Of a DNA stretch of 64,000 bases, positions 34,988-44,426 are shown piece by piece; positions within the stretch are counted from its first letter, which is position 1, and the number at the start of each line of letters is the position of its first letter. Below the pieces are notes generated by a model. It worked only from the letters and a program-made list of their open reading frames with translations, was not told the DNA's origin and made no database searches. The DNA is taken from NCBI RefSeq assembly GCF_014332695.1, contig NZ_MBUA01000001.1, forward strand, positions 806,001 to 870,000. Reading direction: 5' to 3'. The stretch comes from Flavihumibacter stibioxidans (GTDB lineage: Bacteria; Bacteroidota; Bacteroidia; Chitinophagales; Chitinophagaceae). The position numbers and the translations under genes were made by a program.

Positions 34988-35824
34988 TTAATTGGCTAAC
35001 TTCTTACCGTTAGATCGCTGAATGATCAGCTTATCAGAACCCTTATGCTTACGGGTCTTCAGACCTTTGGCATATTTACCGGTACGGCTTCTCGGATGTC
35101 CGCCGGATGCACGTCCTTCACCACCACCCATTGGGTGATCGACAGGGTTCATCGCAACACCACGGTTACGGGGCTTGATACCTTTCCAACGGTTCCTACC
35201 AGCTTTACCCATGCTCTGAAGGCTATGGTCGCTGTTAGAAGCCACACCAACTGTAGCATAACAGTTGATCAATACTTTTCTCAGTTCGCCGGAAGGCATT
35301 TTCAGTACTGCATACTTTTCTTCCTTGTTGCTCAGCTGTGCAGAAGTACCGGCACTGCGGGCAATCTTACCGCCCTGTCCGGGCTGCATTTCAATATTGT
35401 GAACAACAGTACCCAACGGCATGTTCTTCAGCATCAGGGCATTACCCAGTTCAGGAGCAACAGCATCACCACTGATAACTTCAGTACCAACCTGCAGGCC
35501 CTGGGGTGCCAGGATATAACGCTTCTCACCATCAACATAATTCAGCAACGCGATGAAAGCTGAACGGTTCGGATCGTACTCAATAGACGCAACTTTTGCA
35601 GGGATCCCCTTCTTGTTACGCTTGAAATCAACGATACGATACATCTTGGCATGACCACCACCTATGTAGCGCATGCTCCTGCGGCCTTGTGCGTTACGGC
35701 CACCAGTTCCAGATTTTGCTTCCACCAGACTCTTCTCAGGCGTATTGGTGGTGATCTCGGCATACGCGTTTCCAATTCTCCAACGCGTACCGGCTGTCAT
35801 CGGTTTGTATTTTCTTAAAGCCAT
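34988..35824 (-). CDS. rplB: 50S ribosomal protein L2
   Basis: 278 residues. [17 protein letters not shown] is followed by the L2 OB-fold and SH3-like domains, with [37 protein letters not shown] and [22 protein letters not shown] containing the conserved histidine needed for peptidyl transferase assembly. Standard order rplW-rplB-rpsS. Confidence 0.97.
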   Translation of the reverse strand: MALRKYKPMTAGTRWRIGNAYAEITTNTPEKSLVEAKSGTGGRNAQGRRSMRYIGGGHAKMYRIVDFKRNKKGIPAKVASIEYDPNRSAFIALLNYVDGEKRYILAPQGLQVGTEVISGDAVAPELGNALMLKNMPLGTVVHNIEMQPGQGGKIARSAGTSAQLSNKEEKYAVLKMPSGELRKVLINCYATVGVASNSDHSLQSMGKAGRNRWKGIKPRNRGVAMNPVDHPMGGGEGRASGGHPRSRTGKYAKGLKTRKHKGSDKLIIQRSNGKKLAN

Positions 35825-35883
35825 CTTCTTTACTTTTTACAGCGAACTTTTCAGCGTCGCCTACTTTAATGTTTGTTGTTCAA

Positions 35884-36183
35884 TTATGCTGCTCCGTACA
35901 GGTCGATCGTCTCGCCTTCCGCAACAGTTACCAGTGCCTTCTTGTAAGCAGGCTTACGGCCCTGGATGAAACCGGCTTTTGTAAAGCGGGTCTTGTTTTT
36001 ACCGGGGATCACTGAAGTATTCACATCCACAACAGTTACACCATAAAAGGTTTCAATCGCCTTCTTGATCTCCAGCTTATTCGCCTTCCTGGCAACCTTG
36101 AATGCAAAACGACGCAGGCTCTCCTGCTGGGCGTTTGCCTTCTCAGTTAAAATCGGCTTTATCAGAACTTCAGAAAGTTTCAT
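35884..36183 (-). CDS. rplW: 50S ribosomal protein L23
   Basis: 99 residues. LSEVLIKPILTEKANAQQE at the N-terminus and VARKANKLEIKKAIETFYGVTVVDVNT in the middle are L23 signatures; L23 forms the docking site at the tunnel exit. It lies 25 bp after rplD. Confidence 0.95.
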   Translation of the reverse strand: MKLSEVLIKPILTEKANAQQESLRRFAFKVARKANKLEIKKAIETFYGVTVVDVNTSVIPGKNKTRFTKAGFIQGRKPAYKKALVTVAEGETIDLYGAA

Positions 36184-36208
36184 TTCTTTCTATTTATTAA
36201 TGTGATAA

Positions 36209-36847
36209 TTATGCGTTTTCTTCTACATCAGCTTCGGTAAATACCTTGGCTGCGCTTTCGCTCATGAGCAATACCTGTGCATTTACGATATCGTATGTAT
36301 TCATATCGCTCAGCAATGTTCCGCTCACACAAGGAATGTTGCGCAGGCTCAGATAGAGATTCTCACCGGTTTCAGGCAGAACGAACAATGTCTTCTTTTC
36401 TGAAAGGTTAAGAGCCTTCAACACACCAGTGAAAGTTTTGGTCTTAGGGGCATCCATTGCGATGTCTTCAACGATCACGATGGCATTCTCCTTGGCCTTA
36501 TACGCCAGGGCGCTCATTTTTGCCAGGTCCTTCACCTTACGGTTGAGCTTGAAGCTGTAATCGCGGGGCTTGGGTCCGAAGATAGTACCACCACCTTTGT
36601 AAAGGGGGTTACGCAGGTTGCCCTTACGGGAACCACCGGTACCTTTTTGACGGTGCAGCTTGCGGCTGGCACCCTTTACTTCCATACGGGTTTTCACCTT
36701 ATGGGTACCCTGGCGCTGTGCAGCCAGGAATTGCTTTACAGAAAGGTAGAGCACATGATCGTTCGGCTCAATACCGAAGATCTCTTCCGGCAACTCAATG
36801 GTTCTTCCGGTCTTCTGTCCTTGTATATTTAATACATCTACTTGCAT
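36209..36847 (-). CDS. rplD: 50S ribosomal protein L4
   Basis: 212 residues. The tunnel loop KTRMEVKGASRKLHRQKGTGGSRKGNLRNPLYKGGGTIFGPKPRDYSFKLNRKV is characteristic. In E. coli L4 is the repressor of the S10 operon through the leader of the mRNA and RNase E. It lies 20 bp after rplC in the same transcript. Confidence 0.96.
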   Translation of the reverse strand: MQVDVLNIQGQKTGRTIELPEEIFGIEPNDHVLYLSVKQFLAAQRQGTHKVKTRMEVKGASRKLHRQKGTGGSRKGNLRNPLYKGGGTIFGPKPRDYSFKLNRKVKDLAKMSALAYKAKENAIVIVEDIAMDAPKTKTFTGVLKALNLSEKKTLFVLPETGENLYLSLRNIPCVSGTLLSDMNTYDIVNAQVLLMSESAAKVFTEADVEENA

Positions 36848-36867
36848 CGTACTTCAGATTAAATGGT

Positions 36868-37485
36868 TTACTTCTGGATAAAAACGATAGAACCGTTGTG
36901 GCCAGGAACTGAACCACTAACCAGGATATAATTCTTGTCTGGGAAAACTTTCAGGATCTTCAGACCCTTCATCTTCACACGGTCGTTACCCATGCGGCCG
37001 GCCATGCGCATACCCTTCATTACGCGGGAAGCGTCAGAAGAGTTACCCAGTGATCCCGGAGCGCGCTGACGGTCGTGCTGACCGTGGGAAGCTTCACCCA
37101 CACCACTGAATCCATGGCGCTTTACCACACCCTGGAAACCTTTACCCTTGGTATTACCTACCACTTCAACAGTTTCACCTTCAGCGAAAATGTCTGTAGT
37201 TACAGTTTCACCCAGAGCTTTTTCTATTGAGAAATCGCGGAATTCTTTAACGAAACGCTTGGCAGCAGTTTGTGCCTTTGAGAAGTGATTTGCTTCGGCT
37301 TTGGTAGCATGCTTTTCTTTCTTGTCGCCGAATGCGAGTTGCAGTGCATTGTACCCGTCAGAGTCTTTTGTCTTTACCTGGGTAACTACACAGGGGCCAG
37401 CTTCAATGATGGTACAAGCTGTTTGCTTGCCATCGGGACTGAAGATGCTGGTCATCCCAATCTTTTTTCCAATAATTCCTTTCAT
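36868..37485 (-). CDS. rplC: 50S ribosomal protein L3
   Basis: 205 residues. [15 protein letters not shown] and the [47 protein letters not shown] region with the Gln methylation site environment are L3 hallmarks. L3 is an early assembly protein close to the peptidyl transferase centre. Its ATG at 37485 overlaps the stop of a 14-codon upstream frame (ATGA), and 421 bp separate it from rpsJ, far more than elsewhere in the operon. Confidence 0.97.
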   Translation of the reverse strand: MKGIIGKKIGMTSIFSPDGKQTACTIIEAGPCVVTQVKTKDSDGYNALQLAFGDKKEKHATKAEANHFSKAQTAAKRFVKEFRDFSIEKALGETVTTDIFAEGETVEVVGNTKGKGFQGVVKRHGFSGVGEASHGQHDRQRAPGSLGNSSDASRVMKGMRMAGRMGNDRVKMKGLKILKVFPDKNYILVSGSVPGHNGSIVFIQK

Positions 37486-37526
37486 TTAATTACCATTTGT
37501 GCCGCATGGTTAAAAGGACAATCCAT
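37482..37526 (-). CDS. Possible 14-residue leader peptide coupled to rplC
   Basis: ATG at 37526 opens [14 protein letters not shown] and stops with TGA at 37484-37482, which overlaps the rplC start codon (ATGA). AAGGAGGT, the full complement of the anti-Shine-Dalgarno, stands six bases upstream (37540-37533). Strong Shine-Dalgarno sequences are rare in Bacteroidota, so a translated, regulatory leader is plausible. No relative of the peptide is known to me; the call rests on the ribosome-binding site and the coupling. Confidence 0.4.
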   Translation of the reverse strand: MDCPFNHAAQMVIK

Positions 37527-37906
37527 TATTCTACCTCCTTGCGAGATAGCGGAAAGATGGACTTCAATCCCCGTTTGCTATTGACCTTTTCCTTTTGTCG
37601 CCTCAGTTTCGTCCGGACTTTTATGCCCGGCGGAACCCTGGTAGATCATGTTCCCTTTTCAGAACATGCCGACTTTTGCTGCTGCAACGGCCGGTTTCGG
37701 AAGTACCAATAGTAAACAAACCCTGAACGGCTTGTTCATATTTACTTTTACTAATTAATGAATGATAAAGGATTTCCTTTCGGATTTGCCTTTTCACCCA
37801 ACCCCAGCGCTCTTTTTTCCCGCTTGCCGCGGAATTGAGAGATAGGGCAGTTATTTATAAGAACTAAGTTTTTGCTTTTCAGCGGGTCCTGATTTCAGCG
37901 AATCTG
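37486..37906 (-). promoter_or_regulatory. 421 nt rpsJ-rplC spacer, probable structured leader
   Basis: On the minus strand this unusually long intercistronic region contains a hairpin CATGTTC-TGAAAAGG-GAACATG around 37668-37647, a second stem-like CCGG..CCGG near 37632-37613, a possible 26-codon frame (37739-37659), and the Shine-Dalgarno plus 14-codon frame just before rplC. No terminator-like T-run is visible. Its role is unknown. Confidence 0.45.
37533..37540 (-). promoter_or_regulatory. Perfect Shine-Dalgarno sequence before the rplC leader frame
   Basis: AAGGAGGT on the minus strand, six bases before ATG 37526. This is eight bases complementary to the conserved 3' end of 16S rRNA and the only such match to a start codon I noticed in the window apart from the weaker one before rplE. 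Confidence 0.7.
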
Positions 37907-38212
37907 TTACGCTTTGATCTCAACCTCCACACCAGAAGGAAGGTCCAGCTTGCTCAGTGCATCTACCGTTCTTGAAGAAGAAGTGTAGATATCCAGCAAG
38001 CGCTTGTGCGTGCAAAGCTGGAACTGCTCACGGGCTTTCTTATTCACGTGTGGTGAACGCAGTACGGTGAAGATTTTCTTTTGCGTCGGTAAAGGAATAG
38101 GTCCTGTTACCACGGCACCGGTGCTACGAACTGTTTTAACGATCTTCTCAGCTGATTTATCAACCAGATTGTGATCGTAAGACTGCAATTTTATTCTGAT
38201 TCGCTGTGACAT
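37907..38212 (-). CDS. rpsJ: 30S ribosomal protein S10
   Basis: 101 residues. [58 protein letters not shown] and THKRLLDIY are the S10 consensus (also known as NusE in antitermination). It is the first gene of the operon, preceded by a canonical promoter and a 5' leader hairpin (38240-38221) in the short untranslated region. Confidence 0.97.
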   Translation of the reverse strand: MSQRIRIKLQSYDHNLVDKSAEKIVKTVRSTGAVVTGPIPLPTQKKIFTVLRSPHVNKKAREQFQLCTHKRLLDIYTSSSRTVDALSKLDLPSGVEVEIKA

Positions 38213-38243
38213 ACCTATTATCCCAAAAATTTAATTGGGAGTG

Positions 38244-38274
38244 CAAAGGTAACGGTAGTTTTCTTTATTGCAAA
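38244..38274 (-). promoter_or_regulatory. rpsJ (S10 operon) promoter
   Basis: On the minus strand TTTG (38274-38271), exactly 19 nt, then TACCTTTG (38251-38244), both full consensus. The transcript would then start with CACTCCCAA; the hairpin TCCCAA...TTGGGA (38240-38221) begins within the first bases. The rpsJ ATG is 31 bp after the -7 element. Confidence 0.8.
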
Positions 38275-38396
38275 AGAATTTTAAGAAATTTTCTGGCCGG
38301 TCAGGATAATATTTTTCTTCCCTCCCCCATCTGGACAAAATTACCCCATTTTAGCCGCTCCGTTGGTATATTTATCAGGTAACCAAACATCCCCAC

Positions 38397-41300
38397 ATGT
38401 TCAGATTCAACCGCCTGGCCGCCAGCCTGCTTCTGGCATTACCCCTGCTGGCCTCCGCCCAGAAAAAAAACACACCGCCTCCTGTCCGGGCCATAGACAC
38501 CCTCGTACAGGAAGCACTTGCCTGGCGTAATATCGGACCCACCCGCGGCGGCAGAAGCAATGCCGTAACCGGTGTTCCCGGAAATCCGCTCCTCTACTAT
38601 ATGGGTAGCACCGGTGGCGGCATCTGGAAAACCGAAGACGCCGGCATTTCCTGGAAAAACATCTCTGATGGTTTTTTCAGAACCGGCTCGGTTGGCGCCA
38701 TCGCCGTTGCCCCTTCCGACCCAAATATTCTCTATGTGGGTATGGGTGAACATGCCGTCCGCGGCGTAATGACCAGCGCAGGTGATGGTATTTATAAAAG
38801 TTCCGACGGCGGTAAATCATGGAAACATACCGGCCTGCCCTCCAGCCAGCACATCGCCGGTATCAGGATCCACCCCGCCAATCCCCACCTGGTATATGTT
38901 GCAGTCCAGGGCGCTTTGTACGGCCCCTCCGCCGACCGCGGCGTATACCGCAGCAGCGACGGAGGCCTGTCCTGGGAAAAAATTCACTTCGTAAACGACC
39001 TTACCGGCTGCAGCGACCTAAGCATGGATCCCTCCAATCCCAGGATCCTCTATGCCGGCATGTGGGAACACCAACGCAAACCCTGGGTGGTAATCAGCGG
39101 CGGCCAGGGGTCCGGTTTCTATAAAAGTACCGATGGCGGCGATACCTGGCAGAAATTGACCGACGGACTCCCTTCCCAAATGGGTAAAACAGCCATCTCT
39201 GTTTCTCCGGCCAACCCCAACAGAGTTTACGCCCTGCTCGAAGCTGAGGGCGATAAGGGGGGCGTTTACCGCAGCGAAGACGGCGGGCTCAAATGGTCGC
39301 AGGTGAACAAAAACCGCGTTACGGTGGCCCGGGCCTGGTATTATATCAACATCTTTGCCGATCCCCAAAACCCCGATCAGGTCTATGTACTCAACGCTCC
39401 CACCCTGAAATCCATTGACGGTGGTAAATCTTTTTCCAATATCGAGGTCCCACATGGTGATTGCCACGACCTATGGATCAATCCCGCCAATCCTGATAAT
39501 ATGATTGAGGCCAACGATGGAGGCGCCTGCATCAGCTTCAACGGTGGCCAGTCCTGGAGCAGTCAGGAAAACCAACCCACCGCTCAGTTCTACCGCGTGA
39601 TTACTGATAACCGCTTCCCTTATTTTGTTTACGGCGGCCAGCAGGACAATACCACGGTGGCCATCGCCAGCAGAACGGCTTCTGCCCGGATTGGCATGAA
39701 GGACTGGTACGAGGTGGCCGGCGGGGAAAGTGCTTTCATTGCCTTTGACCCCAACCAGCCCGAAAAGGTCTTTGCCGGCAGCTACCAGGGGAATATTGAT
39801 GCCTGGGACGCCACCACCCGCATCGAAAAGGATATTATGTCTTACCCTTTTATCGGCCTGGCCGTAAAACCGGCCGATGCCAGGTACCGTTTTAACTGGA
39901 ATGCCCCGATTGTAGCCGACCCGCACCGTCCGGGGATCATTTATCACGCAGGCAATGTGGTGTTCCGCACCGATAACAATGGCCAGCGCTGGACAGTCAT
40001 CAGCCAGGATCTTACCCGGAACGATAAGTCCAAACAGGGCGACGGAGGCACTCCATTCACCAATGAAGGCGCAGGCGGCGAGGTTTACAATACCATCAGT
40101 TACCTGGCATGCTCTCCCCTGCGAAAGGGTGAAATCTGGGCAGGAACTGACTGCGGACTGGTGCATATGTCCACCAATGATGGCAGTTCCTGGCAGAATA
40201 TTACTCCCGCCGGCCTTGGCGAGGTCCTTGTCAACAGCATCGAACTGTCGCCACACGAACCAGGAACAGCCTACCTGGCGGTCACCCGCTACAAGTTCAA
40301 TGACCCATCTCCCCTGGTCTATTTTACCCGCGACTACGGCAAGTCCTGGTCCCTCCGCGTGAACGGCATCCGCCCCGGCGATTTTGTACGGGTGGTCCGG
40401 GAAGACCCTGTTCGCAAGGGGCTGCTATATGCCGGCACCGAAACAGGGATGTATATTTCCTTCAATGGCGGCGAGCATTGGCAACGCTGGAAAACCAACC
40501 TGCCTGCGGTTGCCATCACCGACCTAACCATCCGGAACAACGACCTTGTGGCAGCTACTTCCGGCAGGGCTTTCTGGATCCTCGATGACCTGGGCCCTGT
40601 TCAGCAGGGTAACTGGGAAGCACAGCCGCTGAAATCGGCAATACTATTTACCCCCAGGCCTACGGTGCGATGGGATGTTCCCGCACCGACAACACCTGTG
40701 GCCGGACAAAATCCCCTTAATGGCGTCATCATCCACTACTGGCTGCCTGAAGCGATGGACTCCGCAACCCTCTCCCTGAAAGTGTACGATGGCAATAAAA
40801 AATTGCTGCGGACATATAACAGCCGGCCTGATAAAAAGCACCAGGCCTACCCGGGTGGTCCACCACCCCCCCAGATGATTCCTGCCAAAAAGGGATTGAA
40901 CCGTTTTAACTGGGACATGAGAGGGGAGAATATCCCGGGAGTGCCCAACACCTTCATCAATGGCAGTTACCGGGGTCGCCTGGTTGCTCCGGGTGACTTT
41001 ACGCTGGTTCTGCAAACTCCGACTGATTCCCTATCCGTATCATGCTCCATAATTGCGGATAAAAGAGTGGCCGCGGCCCTGGCGGACTATGCCCTGCAGG
41101 GCCAAATGATCAGCGCCATTGACAGCACAGTTACCGACATGCACCAGTCGGTCTCCCGCATGAAACAAGTGAAAAAACAACTTGAAGACCATGCTTCCCT
41201 GCTCAAAGGCAAATCAGGAACAGACAGCCTGCTGAAACTGGGCACAGGTCTCCTGAAAGACATCAACCAGTGGGAAGAAAAACTGATCACCAGCAGGCAG

Positions 41301-41543
41301 CAGACCTTCCAGGACGTGATCAATTTTTATAACCGACTCAACGCAGAACTGCTGGATCTGAAGAGAAGAATGGATACCCATGACCCGCGGGTTACCGAAG
41401 GCGCAAAGCAGCGCTACCGCGACCTGATGGAGGAGTGGGCAGTACAACGGATATCCCTGACCGAAATCATCGATGTGAAGATGGCAGCTTACAATAAACT
41501 GTACCGCGACCTTCAATTGCCGGCCTTAGTTCTGCCCGAATAA
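38397..41543 (+). CDS. Secreted BNR/sortilin-type beta-propeller protein
   Basis: A 1048-residue exported protein: signal peptide 1-21 (ending ASAQ), then about ten BNR/VPS10-like blades with the Asp-box style motif S-x-D-x-G-x-(T/S)-W repeated many times ([44 protein letters not shown] and later). The last 250 residues form a non-propeller part with a Pro-rich section and a helical, charged region ([27 protein letters not shown]). Such proteins are often annotated as 'glycosyl hydrolase' by the propeller alone; no catalytic residue can be assigned. Its 3' end overlaps the convergent DUF4126 gene by 18 bp. Confidence 0.88.
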   Translation: MFRFNRLAASLLLALPLLASAQKKNTPPPVRAIDTLVQEALAWRNIGPTRGGRSNAVTGVPGNPLLYYMGSTGGGIWKTEDAGISWKNISDGFFRTGSVGAIAVAPSDPNILYVGMGEHAVRGVMTSAGDGIYKSSDGGKSWKHTGLPSSQHIAGIRIHPANPHLVYVAVQGALYGPSADRGVYRSSDGGLSWEKIHFVNDLTGCSDLSMDPSNPRILYAGMWEHQRKPWVVISGGQGSGFYKSTDGGDTWQKLTDGLPSQMGKTAISVSPANPNRVYALLEAEGDKGGVYRSEDGGLKWSQVNKNRVTVARAWYYINIFADPQNPDQVYVLNAPTLKSIDGGKSFSNIEVPHGDCHDLWINPANPDNMIEANDGGACISFNGGQSWSSQENQPTAQFYRVITDNRFPYFVYGGQQDNTTVAIASRTASARIGMKDWYEVAGGESAFIAFDPNQPEKVFAGSYQGNIDAWDATTRIEKDIMSYPFIGLAVKPADARYRFNWNAPIVADPHRPGIIYHAGNVVFRTDNNGQRWTVISQDLTRNDKSKQGDGGTPFTNEGAGGEVYNTISYLACSPLRKGEIWAGTDCGLVHMSTNDGSSWQNITPAGLGEVLVNSIELSPHEPGTAYLAVTRYKFNDPSPLVYFTRDYGKSWSLRVNGIRPGDFVRVVREDPVRKGLLYAGTETGMYISFNGGEHWQRWKTNLPAVAITDLTIRNNDLVAATSGRAFWILDDLGPVQQGNWEAQPLKSAILFTPRPTVRWDVPAPTTPVAGQNPLNGVIIHYWLPEAMDSATLSLKVYDGNKKLLRTYNSRPDKKHQAYPGGPPPPQMIPAKKGLNRFNWDMRGENIPGVPNTFINGSYRGRLVAPGDFTLVLQTPTDSLSVSCSIIADKRVAAALADYALQGQMISAIDSTVTDMHQSVSRMKQVKKQLEDHASLLKGKSGTDSLLKLGTGLLKDINQWEEKLITSRQQTFQDVINFYNRLNAELLDLKRRMDTHDPRVTEGAKQRYRDLMEEWAVQRISLTEIIDVKMAAYNKLYRDLQLPALVLPE

Positions 41544-42098
41544 TTTTATGGTGAGCCGGTAAAATATGTATAGGACCAGTGCCAGGATCAGAATCGCCGC
41601 TATGACCGGAAACGCCAGGCTTCCTGCGGATCCGGTTATGGCAGCGAGGTTCTCACCGGTGGCAACGACTGCATTTCCCGTACCGGCCGTGGTTTTGGTT
41701 GAAAAAAGCCGCAGGAAACCGGTTCCTAGCTGGATGGTACCGGCTGCTCCTCCCCCTGCGATAATGCCCAGGGTCCAGCGCAGAAGGGGATCCCATTCGC
41801 CCGTTGGCAGAAACGATGCCGCTACAACTGAACCTGCCACCATCGCCAGCGGGGTGGCCAGTGTATCGAGAATATTATCCACAAAAGCGATGTAATAGCC
41901 CGCTATTTCCAATATGGCGGCAGTAGCAAAACTGATGATCGCAGGTAGCGTGCCCAGCCACTCCATTCCGGCATTTACAGGTATCCATTTGAAATAGGCG
42001 CCGATGGATGCCGCCAGCAGGGGTATAAATACCCGGAAGCCACAACAGGCACTCAGGGCTATCCCCATGGCAATGGAGGTGATGAGGGTGGTATTCAT
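41526..42098 (-). CDS. DUF4126 family membrane protein
   Basis: A 190-residue hydrophobic protein with about five membrane segments; the start [32 protein letters not shown], the conserved [24 protein letters not shown] loop and the [13 protein letters not shown] segment are typical of DUF4126. The function is unknown; the glycine-rich inner loop suggests a pore or carrier but this is not established. It lies 13 bp downstream of the DPP IV-type gene on the same strand and is probably its operon partner. Confidence 0.85.
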   Translation of the reverse strand: MNTTLITSIAMGIALSACCGFRVFIPLLAASIGAYFKWIPVNAGMEWLGTLPAIISFATAAILEIAGYYIAFVDNILDTLATPLAMVAGSVVAASFLPTGEWDPLLRWTLGIIAGGGAAGTIQLGTGFLRLFSTKTTAGTGNAVVATGENLAAITGSAGSLAFPVIAAILILALVLYIFYRLTIKLFGQN

Positions 42099-42111
42099 CG
42101 TTACTGTTTGA

Positions 42112-44295
42112 TCACTTACCCCCTGGAGGGCAATACTGTTTCAGGTAGTTGGTGAACAGGGTGGACAAATGAGTGAAAGTTCCTTCGCCTTCCGAAATGC
42201 TGTGTGTACGGTTAGGATAACTCATCATCTGGAATTGCTTATTGAAGCGGATCAATTCATTGAACAGCATTTCGGCATTGTTGTAATGCACGTTGTCATC
42301 GCCCGTGCCATGGATGTACAGGAGGTTTCCCTTCAGGTTCTTCGCATAGGTGATTGGCGAACCTTTCACAAAATCTTCGCGGTTTTCCTGTGGCAGTCCC
42401 ATATACCTTTCCTGGTAAATATTGTCGTAGGTCAGCTGGTTACCCACCGCCGCAACAGAAATGCCGGTCTTGTAAATTTCCGGGTACTGGAACATCAGGT
42501 TGAGCGTGGCCGATCCACCGCCGCTCCATCCCCAGACCGCCACCCGCTCCGGATCCACATACGAAAGCTTGAGAATTTCTTTCGCTGCCATCGCCTGGTC
42601 GCGGATATTCACGGTTCCGATTTTCCGGTATACTGATTTGCGCCACTCCCTTCCTTTACCTACGGGTGTTCCCCGGTTGTCGATGGATATATAGATATAA
42701 CCGTCCTCCACCATATCGCCCCTATAGAGATGGTTAAACCCGGTGCCGTAGCTATCCCTGGCTGTCTGCCCCCAGGGTTCTGTATACACATAAAACACCA
42801 CGGGATACTTCTTTGTGGAATCGAAATGGGAGGGCTTGGCCATCCAGCCATCCATGGTTACACCTTCGCTTGTAGTGATGGTAAAAAAATTGATCCTGCT
42901 TTCTGCAGTCGCGGCGACACGGATGGCTTCCTCCACCGGTTGTTTCTCACCGATTGCACGATGATCTTTAAGAGAGATCAGCTCACGGGCAGTCTCAACC
43001 TTGTGATTGGAAAACACATGCTGCGCATAGACGGCACCGGGAGCAATATTATAATCGTGCGTACCGGGTTGAGTAGCTGGACTGATTTTTTCGGGCGTGC
43101 CCTTCCCATCCAGTCTGGTGCGATACAGATAAGATTGCGTGGCATTCTGTGGTGAAGCCATGTAGTAGAGGTAGTTCCCTTTTTCGTCGATTGACATGAT
43201 ATCCATTACATCAAATTCGCCCCTGGTTACCAGCACTTCTTTTTTACCATCGCGGCTGACCCTGTAGATATGACGCCAGCCATCTTTCTCGGATACCCAG
43301 AGAAATTCCCTGCCACCGTTGATCCAGTCCCAGCCACCATATGCATAATCCTGGTCCCAGGATGGCAGGATGTCGATCCAGGCTTTATCCTTCTCGCTGT
43401 AAATGGTAGTGGCCTCACCAGATCTTACATCGCATAACATAAGCGTTGATTGCTGCTGTTTCCTGTCGAGGTGCTGCAGAATGATTTCATTGGGATCGGC
43501 AGCCCATTCCATCCTGGGCACATAGGATCCAAGGATTGGATCATCCGGCACTTTCATCCACTTGATACTTTTTGTGTCGGTTTCCACCACGCCGATCCTG
43601 AAAACGGAAGGTTTCTCCCCGGCTACCGGATATTCCACCGGCACAGCTACAGGATAAATGGAATCGGTATTGTTTACCATGAGATATTCACGTGTGGAGG
43701 AGGCTATTATCTGCCAGAAGGCAATCTGGCGCGAATCAGGACTCCAGCGGAATCCGTCGCGGCAAAAGAATTCTTCCTCATATGCCCAGTCGAATGTGCC
43801 GTTGATGCGTTTCCTGGAACCATCCGTTGTAAGCTGGGAAATCTGGCCGCTGGCAAGGTCTTCTGAATAAAGATTGTAATTGCTGACATAGGCAAGCTTT
43901 TTTCCATCAGGGGAAATTTTTGCAAACATCAGGGATGAAGCTGGCAGGGAGCGCCCCATTTTGGTCAGCTTCCAGCCTTCCAGATCAAGCAGGTAGTAGT
44001 CACCCATTGTTTCATATCGCCACACCTTTTTGGTATTCGTAAAAATCAGGAGTTTCTTTCTGTCGGGAGAAAAGCTGTATGATTTGATATTGATTACTCC
44101 GGGAGCATCTTCCGGCTTCAGGATTGATTTATCAACCACAACGGTTCTGCTCATTTGTGGTAACTGATAAGAGACAAGGCTGCCTTCTTCCAGCACAAAA
44201 TACGCTTTACCATCGGGTGTCCATTGGAAGCCTCCCTGCGCGGAGGTGTTGAGAAAACTTACGACAAGGAAGAACAGAATAATCAGGTGTCTCAT
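42112..44295 (-). CDS. Dipeptidyl peptidase IV-type serine peptidase (S9B)
   Basis: A 727-residue exported peptidase: signal peptide 1-19 (ending TSAQ), an eight-bladed propeller containing the DPP IV double-Glu loop DWAYEEEF, and a C-terminal alpha/beta hydrolase with Ser591 in GWSGGGS, Asp666 in GTGDDNVH and His698 in NRTHSIS. DPP IV cleaves X-Pro or X-Ala dipeptides from N-termini, here in the periplasm. It starts upstream of DUF4126 (13 bp gap). Together with the S9 enzyme at 2950 it makes the second serine peptidase of this family in the window. Confidence 0.93.
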   Translation of the reverse strand: MRHLIILFFLVVSFLNTSAQGGFQWTPDGKAYFVLEEGSLVSYQLPQMSRTVVVDKSILKPEDAPGVINIKSYSFSPDRKKLLIFTNTKKVWRYETMGDYYLLDLEGWKLTKMGRSLPASSLMFAKISPDGKKLAYVSNYNLYSEDLASGQISQLTTDGSRKRINGTFDWAYEEEFFCRDGFRWSPDSRQIAFWQIIASSTREYLMVNNTDSIYPVAVPVEYPVAGEKPSVFRIGVVETDTKSIKWMKVPDDPILGSYVPRMEWAADPNEIILQHLDRKQQQSTLMLCDVRSGEATTIYSEKDKAWIDILPSWDQDYAYGGWDWINGGREFLWVSEKDGWRHIYRVSRDGKKEVLVTRGEFDVMDIMSIDEKGNYLYYMASPQNATQSYLYRTRLDGKGTPEKISPATQPGTHDYNIAPGAVYAQHVFSNHKVETARELISLKDHRAIGEKQPVEEAIRVAATAESRINFFTITTSEGVTMDGWMAKPSHFDSTKKYPVVFYVYTEPWGQTARDSYGTGFNHLYRGDMVEDGYIYISIDNRGTPVGKGREWRKSVYRKIGTVNIRDQAMAAKEILKLSYVDPERVAVWGWSGGGSATLNLMFQYPEIYKTGISVAAVGNQLTYDNIYQERYMGLPQENREDFVKGSPITYAKNLKGNLLYIHGTGDDNVHYNNAEMLFNELIRFNKQFQMMSYPNRTHSISEGEGTFTHLSTLFTNYLKQYCPPGGK

Positions 44296-44362
44296 CTTGG
44301 AAATTTATGCCTACAATATACAATATCCGGTAACCTACCCCAATAAAACCTTTCACCCAGGG

Positions 44363-44400
44363 ACACAAAAAAACCGGCTCAGAAGAGCCGGTTTTATATT
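44363..44400. terminator. Bidirectional terminator between fusA and the DPP IV gene
   Basis: An 11 bp stem AAAACCGGCTC (44370-44380) and GAGCCGGTTTT (44385-44395) with an AGAA loop and flanking A/T runs on both sides. It lies 32 bp past the fusA stop on the minus strand. Confidence 0.85.
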
Positions 44401-44426
44401 TTAAAGTCAATTGACTATATACCAGA

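Noticed and set aside
37497-37712. 71-codon plus-strand frame in the rpsJ-rplC spacer
   Set aside because: It runs against the operon and has no support; the minus-strand features explain the region better.
37659-37739. 26-codon frame (MNKPFRVCLLLVLPK...) in the same spacer
   Set aside because: A start and stop are present but no ribosome-binding site or coupling; it may be chance, so it is not listed as a gene.
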